A stretch of DNA of 64,000 nt, from the NCBI GenBank assembly GCA_937911045.1, contig CALEPX010000087.1:1-64000 (forward strand), in the 5' to 3' direction. The notes below the pieces were generated by a model that worked only from the letters and a program-made list of their open reading frames with translations, had not been told where the DNA came from and did not search any database. Position 1 is the stretch's first letter; each line of letters opens with the position of its first letter. This document shows positions 35,524 to 44,597 of the stretch, in pieces. Made by a program: the position numbers and the translations under genes. This stretch comes from an uncultured Fretibacterium sp. GTDB lineage: Bacteria; Synergistota; Synergistia; Synergistales; Aminobacteriaceae.

Positions 35524-36300
35524 CTAATTCCGCATAACTTTCTCGTAAAGTCCAAGCAGCGAATCCGCGCAATTCTTCTCCGAATGATTCTCGTTCACGT
35601 AATGACGCGCCGACGTCGCCAATTTCCTGCCCTTGTCCGAAAGCCCGGAGTCCAAAATTTCGCGAAAATTCTCAGGCTCAAGTTCTTGCGGAATCACGAA
35701 ATAATTCTCAGAACCGATTATCTCGTCAAGATATTCAGACTTTCTCGAAGCAATCGACACTCCGCGCATCGTCAAAATTCCGGCACGAAACGCCTCAAGC
35801 TGATTCGTTTCAGACGCAACGTAAATTCCGTCCAAGGCTTCCGAACGTGTAATCTTTCCCGAAATATCTATCGCGCTGATATTCTCCGGCAAATTCATCG
35901 TACCGTTCGTGAAAATTCCACGCTTAATCTCCTGTGAAGATAACGACAGCGACAACGAACCGAAATTCGGCAGAATTATCTCGTCCCCGTCACGCGCATC
36001 TATCAGGAAAAATCTGCTGAGCGTGATATTTCCCTTACCAAAACTCAGCAATTTCTTCGAACGATCTTCATCAAAAACCGTCTGAACAATTTTCGAGTGC
36101 AGCTTCATTAACGGCGCGTCACCGAATATATGCAGCAAATCTCCCGAAACACTCCGCATAAATCGCGACAATAACGAATCTTCCCGGCTGACGATCTCAA
36201 GCGAAATCTTTTTCTGATTCGTAAGAGCCTGCGACATATTCTGAATTATTGACTTGATCTCAGGTGCAAGCGAACTGTCTACGTACCATTTAACAAACAT
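35524..36300 (-). CDS. Glycosyltransferase-like protein, N-terminal half reduced
   Basis: This 258-residue protein has no perfect family match to my reading. The second half has the shape of a GT-B C-terminal domain: YVASETNQLEAFRAGILTMRGVSIASRKSEYLDEIIGSENYFVIPQELEPENFREIL and a final helix-rich DKGRKLATSARHYVNENHSEKNCADSLLGLYEKV as in GT4 enzymes. The N-terminal part (HIFGDAPLMKLHSKI) is short for a GT-B acceptor domain. It lies between tyrS (two-base gap) and the lpxL-type gene (two-base gap), suggesting a lipid A or core modification role, which is inference. Confidence 0.55.
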   Translation of the reverse strand: MFVKWYVDSSLAPEIKSIIQNMSQALTNQKKISLEIVSREDSLLSRFMRSVSGDLLHIFGDAPLMKLHSKIVQTVFDEDRSKKLLSFGKGNITLSRFFLIDARDGDEIILPNFGSLSLSLSSQEIKRGIFTNGTMNLPENISAIDISGKITRSEALDGIYVASETNQLEAFRAGILTMRGVSIASRKSEYLDEIIGSENYFVIPQELEPENFREILDSGLSDKGRKLATSARHYVNENHSEKNCADSLLGLYEKVMRN

Positions 36301-36302
36301 AT

Positions 36303-37577
36303 CTAAAATTCCGCCATGTTAAATTTTTTGCGGCCAATCCGAATGAAAATATATTTCCCGAACAGCAAATCAGACGCATTAATCTCGAATTTTTCGTCCG
36401 TGATTTTCTTGCCGTTAATCGAAACTCCTCCCTGACGAATCGCGCGTTTAGCTTCACCGTTGCTCTCAGTAGCTCCTGACGCAGAAATCAAATTCACCGC
36501 TCCAATCGGCAATTCCAGATTCTCAAATTTCTTGAACGGGACTTCGGGCTTAAGCATCTCGCAAATTTCCTGACTTACACTTGCAAAATCAATATTCGGG
36601 TCGAACAATATTTCGCTGACTTTCAGAACACTTTCGGCTGCATTTTCCCCGTGAACTGTTTTCGTGACTTCGAGAGCAAGTTTTCTCTGAGCGATTCTTT
36701 TTTCCGGAGCTGCGTTATGACTCGAAATAATTTCCGCGATTTCTTCGAGCGGCATGAACGTGTAGAGCTTCAGCAATTTCTCAACGTCTTTATCTTCCGT
36801 GTTAATCCAGAACTGATAGAACTTGTACGGGCTGGTCTTGTTCGCGTCAAGCCAAACTGCGCCTGCTTCAGTCTTGCCAAATTTCGTCCCCGATGAAGTC
36901 AATAACAGCGGCTGCGTCAATCCGAAAACTTCTGCACCGAGTGTCTTGCGAATATAATCAGAACCTGCGAGCAAATTCCCCTGCTGATCATTACCGCCCA
37001 TTTGTAATCTGCAATTATATTTCTCGTACAAATACTTGAAGTCCATCGCCTGAAGCAACACGTACGAAAATTCCGTGTAAGAAATTCCCTTTGACGGATC
37101 TTCCAGTCTTGAGCGAATATACTCACGCGCGATTAAATTATTCACCGAGAAATATTTCCCGACATCGTGCAGCACATCAAGAAACGATATTTTCGACAGC
37201 CAGTCATAATTATTCAGCAGCAACGCAGAATTTTCTCCGCAGTCAAAATCCAAAAATTTCGCAAGCTGAGGTCTAACACCCTCGATATTTTTCTGAACGG
37301 TCTCAAGCGTTATCAAATTACGTTCTTTGCTTTTACCGGACGGATCGCCGATTAATCCAGTTCCGCCACCGGCAAGAGCAATCGGACGATGCCCAAGTTT
37401 CTGCAGCCATCCCAACGCCATCAACGGGATTAAATGCCCAACGTGTAAACTGTCAGCCGTCGGATCAAAACCAACATATGCTGTTATCATCTCTTCGTTC
37501 ATCGCCTGCGACAATTTTTCTTCGGACGTGCACCACTCAAAATAACCGCGCTGTTTCAAAATCTCAAAAGCATTCAT
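36303..37577 (-). CDS. tyrS: Tyrosyl-tRNA synthetase
   Basis: This class I synthetase has ~424 residues from ATG 37577. Motifs are YVGFDPTADSLHVGHLIPLM (HIGH motif as HVGH), ALAGGGTGLIGDPSGK, QMGGNDQQGNLLAGSDYIRK and KFGKTEAGAVWLD (KMSKS equivalent of the TyrS family). The C-terminal S4-like domain ends IFIRIGRKKFNMAEF. The reading frame extends to 37649, but AAGGAG lies between and homologues start at MNAFEILKQRG. It leads the minus-strand run tyrS - GT-like - lpxL-like - queD - TA - folE2 - HlyD-like. No T-box leader is visible. Confidence 0.95.
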   Translation of the reverse strand: MNAFEILKQRGYFEWCTSEEKLSQAMNEEMITAYVGFDPTADSLHVGHLIPLMALGWLQKLGHRPIALAGGGTGLIGDPSGKSKERNLITLETVQKNIEGVRPQLAKFLDFDCGENSALLLNNYDWLSKISFLDVLHDVGKYFSVNNLIAREYIRSRLEDPSKGISYTEFSYVLLQAMDFKYLYEKYNCRLQMGGNDQQGNLLAGSDYIRKTLGAEVFGLTQPLLLTSSGTKFGKTEAGAVWLDANKTSPYKFYQFWINTEDKDVEKLLKLYTFMPLEEIAEIISSHNAAPEKRIAQRKLALEVTKTVHGENAAESVLKVSEILFDPNIDFASVSQEICEMLKPEVPFKKFENLELPIGAVNLISASGATESNGEAKRAIRQGGVSINGKKITDEKFEINASDLLFGKYIFIRIGRKKFNMAEF

Positions 37578-37683
37578 GATTCTAAAATAATTATTCTCCT
37601 TCGATAAAATAAAGCTATAACTTTCACGGCTATTATATAATAATCGCAACTCGTAATAATCTTGAACGTTAAGGAGCTATGTT

Positions 37684-39747
37684 TTGAATAATAATTACAC
37701 GAGAACTTTTACGAAAATTTTTGCGGTGATAATCTTTGCGACAGTGATTTGCTTTTCAGATTGCGTTTTTGCGGCGAGTAAATCAAAACAAAAATCCAAA
37801 GCTAAAGCCACTCCCAAAACGAATCAATCTCAGCAGCAGGTTCAGAAAACAAATTCTGCTGTGCGGGATCTGTTCTGGAAGAAATCCTGGGACAAACTCG
37901 ATCAGACTTACAAATCGAGTCCGAATTTAACTCTGCAAGAATTATCGCTCATTGCCAACGCCTACAGATTCCAGAATAAATGGCAGCAAACCGTTGAAAT
38001 TCTCGAATCACGCGTGAATAATTTTCCTGCGTCGGTGAAGCCTTACGCCGAAATGACGCTGATACTTGGCTACGAAAATCTCAAACGACCGCGCGATGGT
38101 CTTGTGCTTGCCGAACGTCTCTGGAAAAACGCGCCGACTGACCTGAAATATTACGTTGCTTATGCGCAATTCAGACTTCATGATTCGCTCTCGGATTCTA
38201 AAAACGCTTACAACGCTCTGCAACGAATGCTCAATAATGCCGGAACTGACGACAAGAAAATATTCACGCTCAAGAAATTACTCGCACTCACGAATAATAA
38301 CAGCAAGAAATCTCACGCAATGCAATTACTCGAACTTCAGCCGTCTAACAAAGAAGCTGCGGATATTCTCTCAGCGACGCAGAATTGGGATAATAACACT
38401 CGTGTTGCATTAGGTGTGTACTCGCATTTGTCCGGCAATAACGCGACGGCGATTCAAGTTTTGAGCGGCGCAAACGGTCGCAAGGCTACGTATTATTACG
38501 CGTGGTCATTGTCACGTTCGAAGCAAAATACTGACGCTCTGAATCTCTGGGGCAATCTCGCAATGACGGGAAATTCTTACGCGGCAAGTTCCGTAACCAG
38601 AATCGCAAATCTCGCGAAAGATTCCGGCATGAAAGAACCGTGTATTCAAGTCCTCGAACGCATCGCAAACGAACGCAAAGGCAATGTCAAAGCCAGAGCA
38701 ATGCAGGCGTTAATCAATCTAATCGGCAAAGAAAATTCCAAACGCAAAACGAATCTCGAAGCGCAAATGCTGAAACTTTACCCGAAATCGACTTATGCGT
38801 TCAACATTTTGTGGCGGCGTGCATGGAACAATCTAAACTCTGGAAACGCTGCCGAAGCCGTGAAATTATTCAAGCAATGCGACGCACCCGGAGTGGGTTT
38901 CTACAAACGCGCGCGAATCTTGTACTGGCTGTCGCACGCTCAGAAATCAGCCGGTCAGAAATCCGAATCCGAAAAAACTCTCGCACTCTTGAAACGCAAA
39001 TATCCGCTCACAATCTACGGATTATTAACGCTTAATCCGAACGAAATCCGAATCATTGACGGCAACAATCCGAGCCTGAATCTCGCGCCGTCAGAACTCG
39101 AAGAATGGGGCTTCATTAACAACGCGTATCTCAAACTCTCAGTCCCTAAGGCTACGACGAAGCAATTATATCGAGCGTTATTATTATCGCGCTGGCTTGA
39201 ACGTGACGAGGCATATTCTGAAGCACGGAAACTCGAAACGCTATTAACATCGAGTACGACGCTTTACAGGACTGATCTTGAAGCGTTATATCCAAGACCG
39301 TTTTACGAACAAGTCAATGCTGCTTCAAAACGATACGGTGTCGAGAAAAATTTCGTCTGGGCAATCATGCGTCAGGAAAGCGCGTTCAAACCGGATGCCC
39401 GCAGTTGGGTTGGTGCGGCGGGATTAATGCAGCTCATGCCCACGACAGCCAAGGACGAATCGAAACGTGCCGGTCTCTCGAAATATGACGTTTACAATCC
39501 AAACGATAATATCAAACTCGGGACTTCACATTTGAGTTGGCTCGGGAAAAGTTTTGCGCGTAAAGAATGGGTCATGGCGGCTTACAACGCGGGTTCAGGA
39601 AATGCGCGTAAATGGCTCAAGACTGTCAGCGAAAATGTGAATCTGGATCTCTGGATTGAAGCTGTGAAAATCGACGAGACTTGCGGCTATGTTCAACGAG
39701 TGTCGGCTAATCTGGAAATCTATCGAATGCTTTACGGCGATGATTAA
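37684..39747 (+). CDS. Soluble lytic murein transglycosylase, Slt70 type
   Basis: This 687-residue exported protein has a signal peptide ending at CVFAAS (residues ~1-31), a Lys/Gln-rich spacer, then ~430 residues of TPR-like helical repeats (the ring domain of Slt70), and an SLT domain at ~535-680: MRQESAFKPDARSWVGAAGLMQLMP with the catalytic Glu, MAAYNAGSGNARKWL and the C-terminal IDETCGYVQRV. It cleaves peptidoglycan with 1,6-anhydro product. The start is TTG 37684 after AAGGAG; an ATG at 37678 in another frame meets a stop at once. The tilS start lies inside its last codons. Confidence 0.93.
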   Translation: MNNNYTRTFTKIFAVIIFATVICFSDCVFAASKSKQKSKAKATPKTNQSQQQVQKTNSAVRDLFWKKSWDKLDQTYKSSPNLTLQELSLIANAYRFQNKWQQTVEILESRVNNFPASVKPYAEMTLILGYENLKRPRDGLVLAERLWKNAPTDLKYYVAYAQFRLHDSLSDSKNAYNALQRMLNNAGTDDKKIFTLKKLLALTNNNSKKSHAMQLLELQPSNKEAADILSATQNWDNNTRVALGVYSHLSGNNATAIQVLSGANGRKATYYYAWSLSRSKQNTDALNLWGNLAMTGNSYAASSVTRIANLAKDSGMKEPCIQVLERIANERKGNVKARAMQALINLIGKENSKRKTNLEAQMLKLYPKSTYAFNILWRRAWNNLNSGNAAEAVKLFKQCDAPGVGFYKRARILYWLSHAQKSAGQKSESEKTLALLKRKYPLTIYGLLTLNPNEIRIIDGNNPSLNLAPSELEEWGFINNAYLKLSVPKATTKQLYRALLLSRWLERDEAYSEARKLETLLTSSTTLYRTDLEALYPRPFYEQVNAASKRYGVEKNFVWAIMRQESAFKPDARSWVGAAGLMQLMPTTAKDESKRAGLSKYDVYNPNDNIKLGTSHLSWLGKSFARKEWVMAAYNAGSGNARKWLKTVSENVNLDLWIEAVKIDETCGYVQRVSANLEIYRMLYGDD

Positions 39748-40816
39748 CAAACACGAAATCCCGTTCGAATACTCAGATTACGTTTTGCGTGCGAAATTCC
39801 GGGAGATCGCAACTCGTCAAAACTGGCTGCATTCTGGGAAAATTATTCTGGCTGTATCTGGTGGCGGAGATTCTACGGCGTTAGCATGGTTCTTTCACAA
39901 ATATTATGACGGGGAGTTCATGATTGCTCACGTGAATCACAATTTGCGCGGAGAGGATGCTGAGCGTGATGAGGCGTTCGTGAAAAATCTTGCGTCAGAA
40001 ATGCAGGTTGAATTTGCCGCGAAAAAAGTCAGCGTCGGAGAAAATATTTTGCCGGGAGAATCTGTCGAATCAGCAGGACGGCGAATCCGCCATTCAGTTC
40101 TGGTTGAGTTCGCGAAAAATTCCGGAGTTCGTTACGTTGCGTTGGCTCATAATCGTGACGACTTGGCTGAGACCGTGTTATTTAACATTCTGCGAGGCTC
40201 TGGGATTCGTGGTTCTGTAGGTATTCCGGAGATTAGCGAGTTTTCCGGCGTGAAATTTTTCAGACCGTTGATGGCTTTCAGGCGCGAATTTCTGCGGGAA
40301 TTTCTGCGAGTCAGGGGGTTGTCGTGGCGTGAGGACGTTTCGAATCAGGATAGCAAATACACGCGGAATTTCCTGAGATTGGAACTCTTGCCGTTAATCG
40401 CGAAGAATATCAACTCGAACGCAATCGAACATTTAGCAGAATTTGCCGAAGATATGCGCCCCGTGCGTGAATCCGAAGAATCTCGCAGCTATGAATTACT
40501 CGAACGTGTGAAAATTCACGAAGCAAATGCAACCGAACATTTAGCAGAATTTGCCGGAGACATGCGCCCCGTCCGTCATGAAGCCGGATTAAAACTCGAC
40601 GCGAAAAAACTTCGCAAAATTCCGGAGCCGGATCTCAAGTTAATCATTCGCAAACTCGGACGCAATTTGAATCTGCAAACTCTGTCGCGAAATCGTTGTA
40701 ATGAATTGTCACGTCTGCTCGCAAAATCTGAACCGTTCGTATTTCAATGGAGCGGTGCTGCAAAACTGGAATCCAAAGGGGGAGTATTGAGTGTTACGAT
40801 TGGCGAAAATTCTTAG
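39740..40816 (+). CDS. tilS: tRNA(Ile)-lysidine synthase
   Basis: This ~358-residue enzyme attaches lysine to C34 of the CAU tRNA(Ile) and is essential. It has the PP-loop SGGGDSTALAWF, then AHVNHNLRGEDAERDE, SVESAGRRIRH, LAHNRDDLAETVLFNILRGSG and LRLELLPLI. ATG 39740 overlaps the transglycosylase end by eight bases. An internal duplication is visible: EHLAEFAEDMRPVR (around 40430) returns 36 codons later as EHLAEFAGDMRPVR (around 40538), a 108-base offset. It sits in the variable C-terminal part after the catalytic domain. It overlaps the next gene by 26 bases. Confidence 0.93.
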   Translation: MINKHEIPFEYSDYVLRAKFREIATRQNWLHSGKIILAVSGGGDSTALAWFFHKYYDGEFMIAHVNHNLRGEDAERDEAFVKNLASEMQVEFAAKKVSVGENILPGESVESAGRRIRHSVLVEFAKNSGVRYVALAHNRDDLAETVLFNILRGSGIRGSVGIPEISEFSGVKFFRPLMAFRREFLREFLRVRGLSWREDVSNQDSKYTRNFLRLELLPLIAKNINSNAIEHLAEFAEDMRPVRESEESRSYELLERVKIHEANATEHLAEFAGDMRPVRHEAGLKLDAKKLRKIPEPDLKLIIRKLGRNLNLQTLSRNRCNELSRLLAKSEPFVFQWSGAAKLESKGGVLSVTIGENS

Positions 40817-43304
40817 GGAGTTGGACTTGATCGCGAAAAGTCTGGAGCAAATATCGAATCTCAAGGACATAGACGAACGACGCAAAGAACTTGAACGGCA
40901 GCAGGCGTTATTTGTTCCGCTGAAACAACGGCTCGAACGTGGCGGAAAAGCTCTCGAACTCGGCGAAGATTACGAATCAATCAAAGACCTGCGCAAATTA
41001 CGCGAACAGAATCGCATGAAACAATCGTCATTACGTGAAGAACTCGCAGCAATCCGCAATGACCTGAAAAATTCAGAGGAAGCGTTGACGATAAGCGAGA
41101 TCGAATATCGCAATAAATTATCAGAACAAACTCAGCTTAATAACACGATCTTGAAAGTCAGGGAGCTTGACCGGAAAATTTCGGAGTTACATGACGTGAG
41201 CGTTCAAATCCGGGATCAATTCGAGGAATCTGAGCGAAACTTGCGTGATGCCACGATTGAAGTCGAGAAAAAACAGATTGCTCTCGAACGGACTGCGCTT
41301 GAGTTACGTGATGCCAGGAAATTTCTGCAGGTTCACGCGTATGACGAAAAGCTCAAGACCGCACTCGACGCGATAAAAAAATGCTACGAATTATACGACG
41401 AGGCTGAGAGAAAACGTCTTGCTGTGAAAAGTTCCTGGGATAATGCGATATTAAAAAAACAACAGGATCAGGGCATTCTGAAAGACAGAACTTCGCTGCT
41501 GAATGACGTGATTCACAAGTACGCAATCATCGAGAAAAATTACGTGAAAGCCAACGCGTTTTACGAGAACTCACTGAAGGGTAAGAGCTTGGCTGAATGG
41601 CGCGAAATTTGCGAGAGAAATATCGCGAAACTTAACGATCTTGACGAGTTATACAAGACGTTCCAGAGCGAGAAAATTCTGCACGAAAAGTTAAATAATC
41701 TGCACGCTCAGAAATTGCAAATGCACCAGGAAACGCGTAATCTGAATCTTCAGGACATCGAACAGACCAGCAAAATCAACGAATATCGTCAGGAAGTCGC
41801 GAAACTCGAACGCCGCGTAAAATTGCTGCACAGTATTCAGGATTTGGACGCAGTGCGCGAACTTTTGGAAGATAACATGGCGTGTCCGTTGTGCGGATCA
41901 ATGACTCACCCGTACACTTCCGGCGCGAAAATTCCAGACCCGAACGAAGTCCAGAACCAGTTAATACAAGCTCAGAACGCTCTCGAAAATTTGCGGAAAG
42001 AATTATCCGAACGTCAAGAGAAAACCGGCAGAATTAATAACGACATTTCATCACTGGCTCGAAACGAGTCCGAACTCAAGAATCTTCTGAGTGATTTGAA
42101 CTCGAAAATTTCGGCTAAAGTTGCGGATTTAGGTTTGCGAATCGGCACTGGAATATCGCCGTTTGAAGAAATAGATCGCGTTCGACAGATTACTCGTGAC
42201 CAGTTGCAGCTCGCTCGAAATGCAGCCGAAACAATCGAGACAGCCCAGCGTGATTTGAAAGCCGCTACTGATGATTTCGAAAAGATCAAGCAATCCCGTG
42301 AAGAGTTGACGCAGTTTTCTCAGGAAGCGACGTTTCTGGTTCAGAATGACAAGACCGAAGAAGCACGTCTCGAAAACGAAAGCAAATCTCAGGAAGAAAT
42401 CACAGCAAGTCTCAAGCGTGAGTTAATTTCGCAGCTGATGCCCTATGGCTACAAATCTCTGCCCGAACGTGAGCCGCAGAAAGTTTTGACGGAACTTGAT
42501 CTCAGATTATCGGCGTGGCTTGATGGCGCGAAGAAACGCACGGATCTTGAACACGAACTATCGATAATTCAGAACGAGATCAACGCACTCAAGAAAGATC
42601 GCGATAATTCGAAGCTTAGGCGCGAGGCATTGCTCAGTCAGTTGAAAGCCTCAGAAGCAGACCGTGAAACTTTGCAGCAGCAGCGTGTGATTACATTTGC
42701 GTCACGAGACCCCGAATCCGAACTTGACAAAATGAATCGCAGCGTAACTTTCCTGAGGGCACAACTTGATGAACGCAACACTTCGAAAAATTCACACGCC
42801 CTCAAGCTGTCACAAATTCAGGATTCGATTCACGCACTCGAAACAGAAATGGCTACGGGACGCGAACAGCTGCAATTATTGGAAGTGAAATTCAGCAAGA
42901 AAATGCTTAAATTGGGTTTCAAAAGCGAAGATGATTACGTTTCGTCATGTTTGACCAGCGAAGAACGCCGTGATTTGCAGAATAAATTAAAGGAGCTGAC
43001 CCAAACTGACATAGAGCTTGCTGCTGAATATGAAAATACTCGCGCAAAATTACTCGAACTGCAATCGAATTTGACGACGAATTTCTCGTTTAACTCCGAC
43101 GAACTTGCTGAGCGTGTGCATGAACTTGAGCAGCAATTCACTCAGGAACTCGCGAAAGATTCCAACACCGAAGAAGTCCGGGCATATAATCAAGAGCTTA
43201 GAATTAATTTGCAGCCGAAGATTCAGGGTTTAGCGATGCGTTGCGGCTTCAAAGACCCGTTCGAAGAATCAGGCTCAGGATCAGGATCAGGCTATGTGCA
43301 ATAA
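40791..43304 (+). CDS. SbcC/Rad50-like zinc-hook coiled coil without ATPase heads
   Basis: This 837-residue protein is almost all heptad coiled coil, with one CPLCGSMTHP motif (Cys365, Cys368), the zinc hook of SbcC/Rad50. Real SbcC has a Walker A head before the first coil and a signature/Walker B head after the second. Here the first coil begins within 20 residues of the start, there is no GxxGxGK(S/T), no LSGGE and no DE box, and the protein ends in a Gly-Ser repeat. The start (GTG 40791, after AGGGGGAG) lies in the end of tilS, and the stop meets a convergent gene, so neither head is hidden next door. It may dimerise through zinc and scaffold or antagonise SbcCD; that is inference. No sbcD is nearby. 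Confidence 0.75.
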   Translation: MLRLAKILRELDLIAKSLEQISNLKDIDERRKELERQQALFVPLKQRLERGGKALELGEDYESIKDLRKLREQNRMKQSSLREELAAIRNDLKNSEEALTISEIEYRNKLSEQTQLNNTILKVRELDRKISELHDVSVQIRDQFEESERNLRDATIEVEKKQIALERTALELRDARKFLQVHAYDEKLKTALDAIKKCYELYDEAERKRLAVKSSWDNAILKKQQDQGILKDRTSLLNDVIHKYAIIEKNYVKANAFYENSLKGKSLAEWREICERNIAKLNDLDELYKTFQSEKILHEKLNNLHAQKLQMHQETRNLNLQDIEQTSKINEYRQEVAKLERRVKLLHSIQDLDAVRELLEDNMACPLCGSMTHPYTSGAKIPDPNEVQNQLIQAQNALENLRKELSERQEKTGRINNDISSLARNESELKNLLSDLNSKISAKVADLGLRIGTGISPFEEIDRVRQITRDQLQLARNAAETIETAQRDLKAATDDFEKIKQSREELTQFSQEATFLVQNDKTEEARLENESKSQEEITASLKRELISQLMPYGYKSLPEREPQKVLTELDLRLSAWLDGAKKRTDLEHELSIIQNEINALKKDRDNSKLRREALLSQLKASEADRETLQQQRVITFASRDPESELDKMNRSVTFLRAQLDERNTSKNSHALKLSQIQDSIHALETEMATGREQLQLLEVKFSKKMLKLGFKSEDDYVSSCLTSEERRDLQNKLKELTQTDIELAAEYENTRAKLLELQSNLTTNFSFNSDELAERVHELEQQFTQELAKDSNTEEVRAYNQELRINLQPKIQGLAMRCGFKDPFEESGSGSGSGYVQ

Positions 43305-44156
43305 TTTCGCAGCGTTGTTAAAAAATATGTTGGCTTTATCCAGATCCGATAATTCCGGAATTGATTCTATCTCGTGAATAGTCTGGGCTTGATCGCTCCA
43401 TGGTGAATCCGTGCCGAAAATCACACGTTCTGAGCCGTAATCGCGAATAATTCTCACAAATTCGTCTTTACTCAGCAAGTTCAGATCTTGATCATTCCAT
43501 CTGTTATCACTGTTATCACTGGGTGTCATGCGTCCGAGTGAAAAAGCCGTGTCGATATAAACCTGCGTATGCCTGAATAACTCGCACGATTCGCGCCAAA
43601 TTTTCCAGCCGCCCATGTGAGCAAGAATCACTCGAAAATTTCCGGAATTTTTCAACGCACGAAGAATTTTTTCCGGCAACGCCTGACCTTCACCCGGGAA
43701 TCCAATGTCCCAGCCAGCGTGAATCATCGTGATTAATCCCAACTCGCCAGCACAGCCAAGAATTTTCACGAATCTTTCATCATCGATATTAACGCCTTGA
43801 TAAACCGGATGTATTTTTATGCCGACGATTCCGGATTTTGATATGCGCTCTAACTCGCCGCGAAAATTCTCAAATTCAGGGTGAATTGCTCCGAACGAAA
43901 TTATTCCGCGAGCTTCTGAGTGTTCGAGATTTAGCTTGATTGCGTAATTATTAATGCTCGTAACTTGTGAAGCTTTCGTAGCGACGGGCAACAGAACCGA
44001 ATGATTTACTCCGGATTTCGCCATTGAGTTTTCAAGAGCTGTAATCGTTCCGTTTGTGAATGCGACAGTGCCGCTTTTTTCCTGCAACGTTTTGATTGCG
44101 TGTGAAGCGATTTTCTCCGGGAATGTGTGTACGTGAATGTCAATAATTTTTCTCAT
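43287..44156 (-). CDS. Amidohydrolase family 2 TIM-barrel hydrolase
   Basis: This 289-residue protein has the amidohydrolase-2 pattern: DIHVHTFPEK (HxH metal motif) at residues 6-15, GIKIHPVYQG with metal-binding His, MIHAGWDIG, ILAHMGGWK and FGTDSPWS with the catalytic Asp. Such enzymes hydrolyse or decarboxylate small acids and are cytoplasmic; the substrate is not evident. It overlaps the zinc-hook coiled coil gene by 18 bases at its 3' end (convergent). A terminator at 44174-44203 separates it from the glycerol module. Confidence 0.88.
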   Translation of the reverse strand: MRKIIDIHVHTFPEKIASHAIKTLQEKSGTVAFTNGTITALENSMAKSGVNHSVLLPVATKASQVTSINNYAIKLNLEHSEARGIISFGAIHPEFENFRGELERISKSGIVGIKIHPVYQGVNIDDERFVKILGCAGELGLITMIHAGWDIGFPGEGQALPEKILRALKNSGNFRVILAHMGGWKIWRESCELFRHTQVYIDTAFSLGRMTPSDNSDNRWNDQDLNLLSKDEFVRIIRDYGSERVIFGTDSPWSDQAQTIHEIESIPELSDLDKANIFFNNAAKLLHIA

Positions 44157-44165
44157 AATCGCGTA

Positions 44166-44203
44166 TTATAAAACACAAGCCCCCGAATTTTCGAGAGCCT
44201 GTG
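44166..44203 (-). terminator. Terminator of the glycerol module
   Basis: On the minus strand CACAGGC pairs with GCTTGTG (one G-U) and the inner CGAAAATTCG can extend the stem; TTTTATAA follows. It lies five bases after the stop of the DUF1667 gene. Confidence 0.65.
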
Positions 44204-44207
44204 AATT

Positions 44208-44582
44208 TTACGCTGATTCTAAATCGCGGCTTGCTACAATATCGACATCAGTTCCGCAAGCGTTGTGAATCAAAACTTGACCGATCTTAATCGGAGCTTG
44301 AATTTCGAGTTTTGCGACTTCCTGAGCTATTGCGAATAATTTCCCTTTCGGAGCGGGAGTTTTGCTGCGAATCGGACACACCGGTAATTTCCCGTTCTTG
44401 ACACGAACCGTTGAAGCGAAAACCCGTCTGGGATCTTTGACTTCGGATTTAGCGTAACTTGCGCCTCTTGGACACGAATTTCCTTCGACACTTTTGACTT
44501 CGCCATCTTCAAGCGTAACCGTCAAACCGCAGCCAAGCGGACATGATACGCAAATAAATTTTTTCTCGCTAATTTCTGACAT
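44208..44582 (-). CDS. DUF1667 Cys-rich protein
   Basis: From ATG 44582 the product has ~124 residues. The N-terminal half has CVSCPLGCGL and NSCPRG, a set of four Cys that could bind a metal or Fe-S cluster, as in molybdopterin enzyme N-termini. The C-terminal half has KGKLFAIAQEVAKLEI and IHNACGTDVDIVASR. DUF1667 genes regularly follow FAD-dependent glycerol-3-phosphate dehydrogenase and NAD(FAD) oxidoreductase genes in Firmicutes and Synergistota, and this is the case here. It is likely the electron-transfer third subunit, analogous to GlpC, though its role is unproven. Confidence 0.85.
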   Translation of the reverse strand: MSEISEKKFICVSCPLGCGLTVTLEDGEVKSVEGNSCPRGASYAKSEVKDPRRVFASTVRVKNGKLPVCPIRSKTPAPKGKLFAIAQEVAKLEIQAPIKIGQVLIHNACGTDVDIVASRDLESA

Positions 44583-44597
44583 GTGAATCACCTCGAA

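Noticed and set aside
37578..37683. T-box leader upstream of tyrS
   Set aside because: The region upstream is short and AT-rich and contains no T-box sequence or antiterminator stem.
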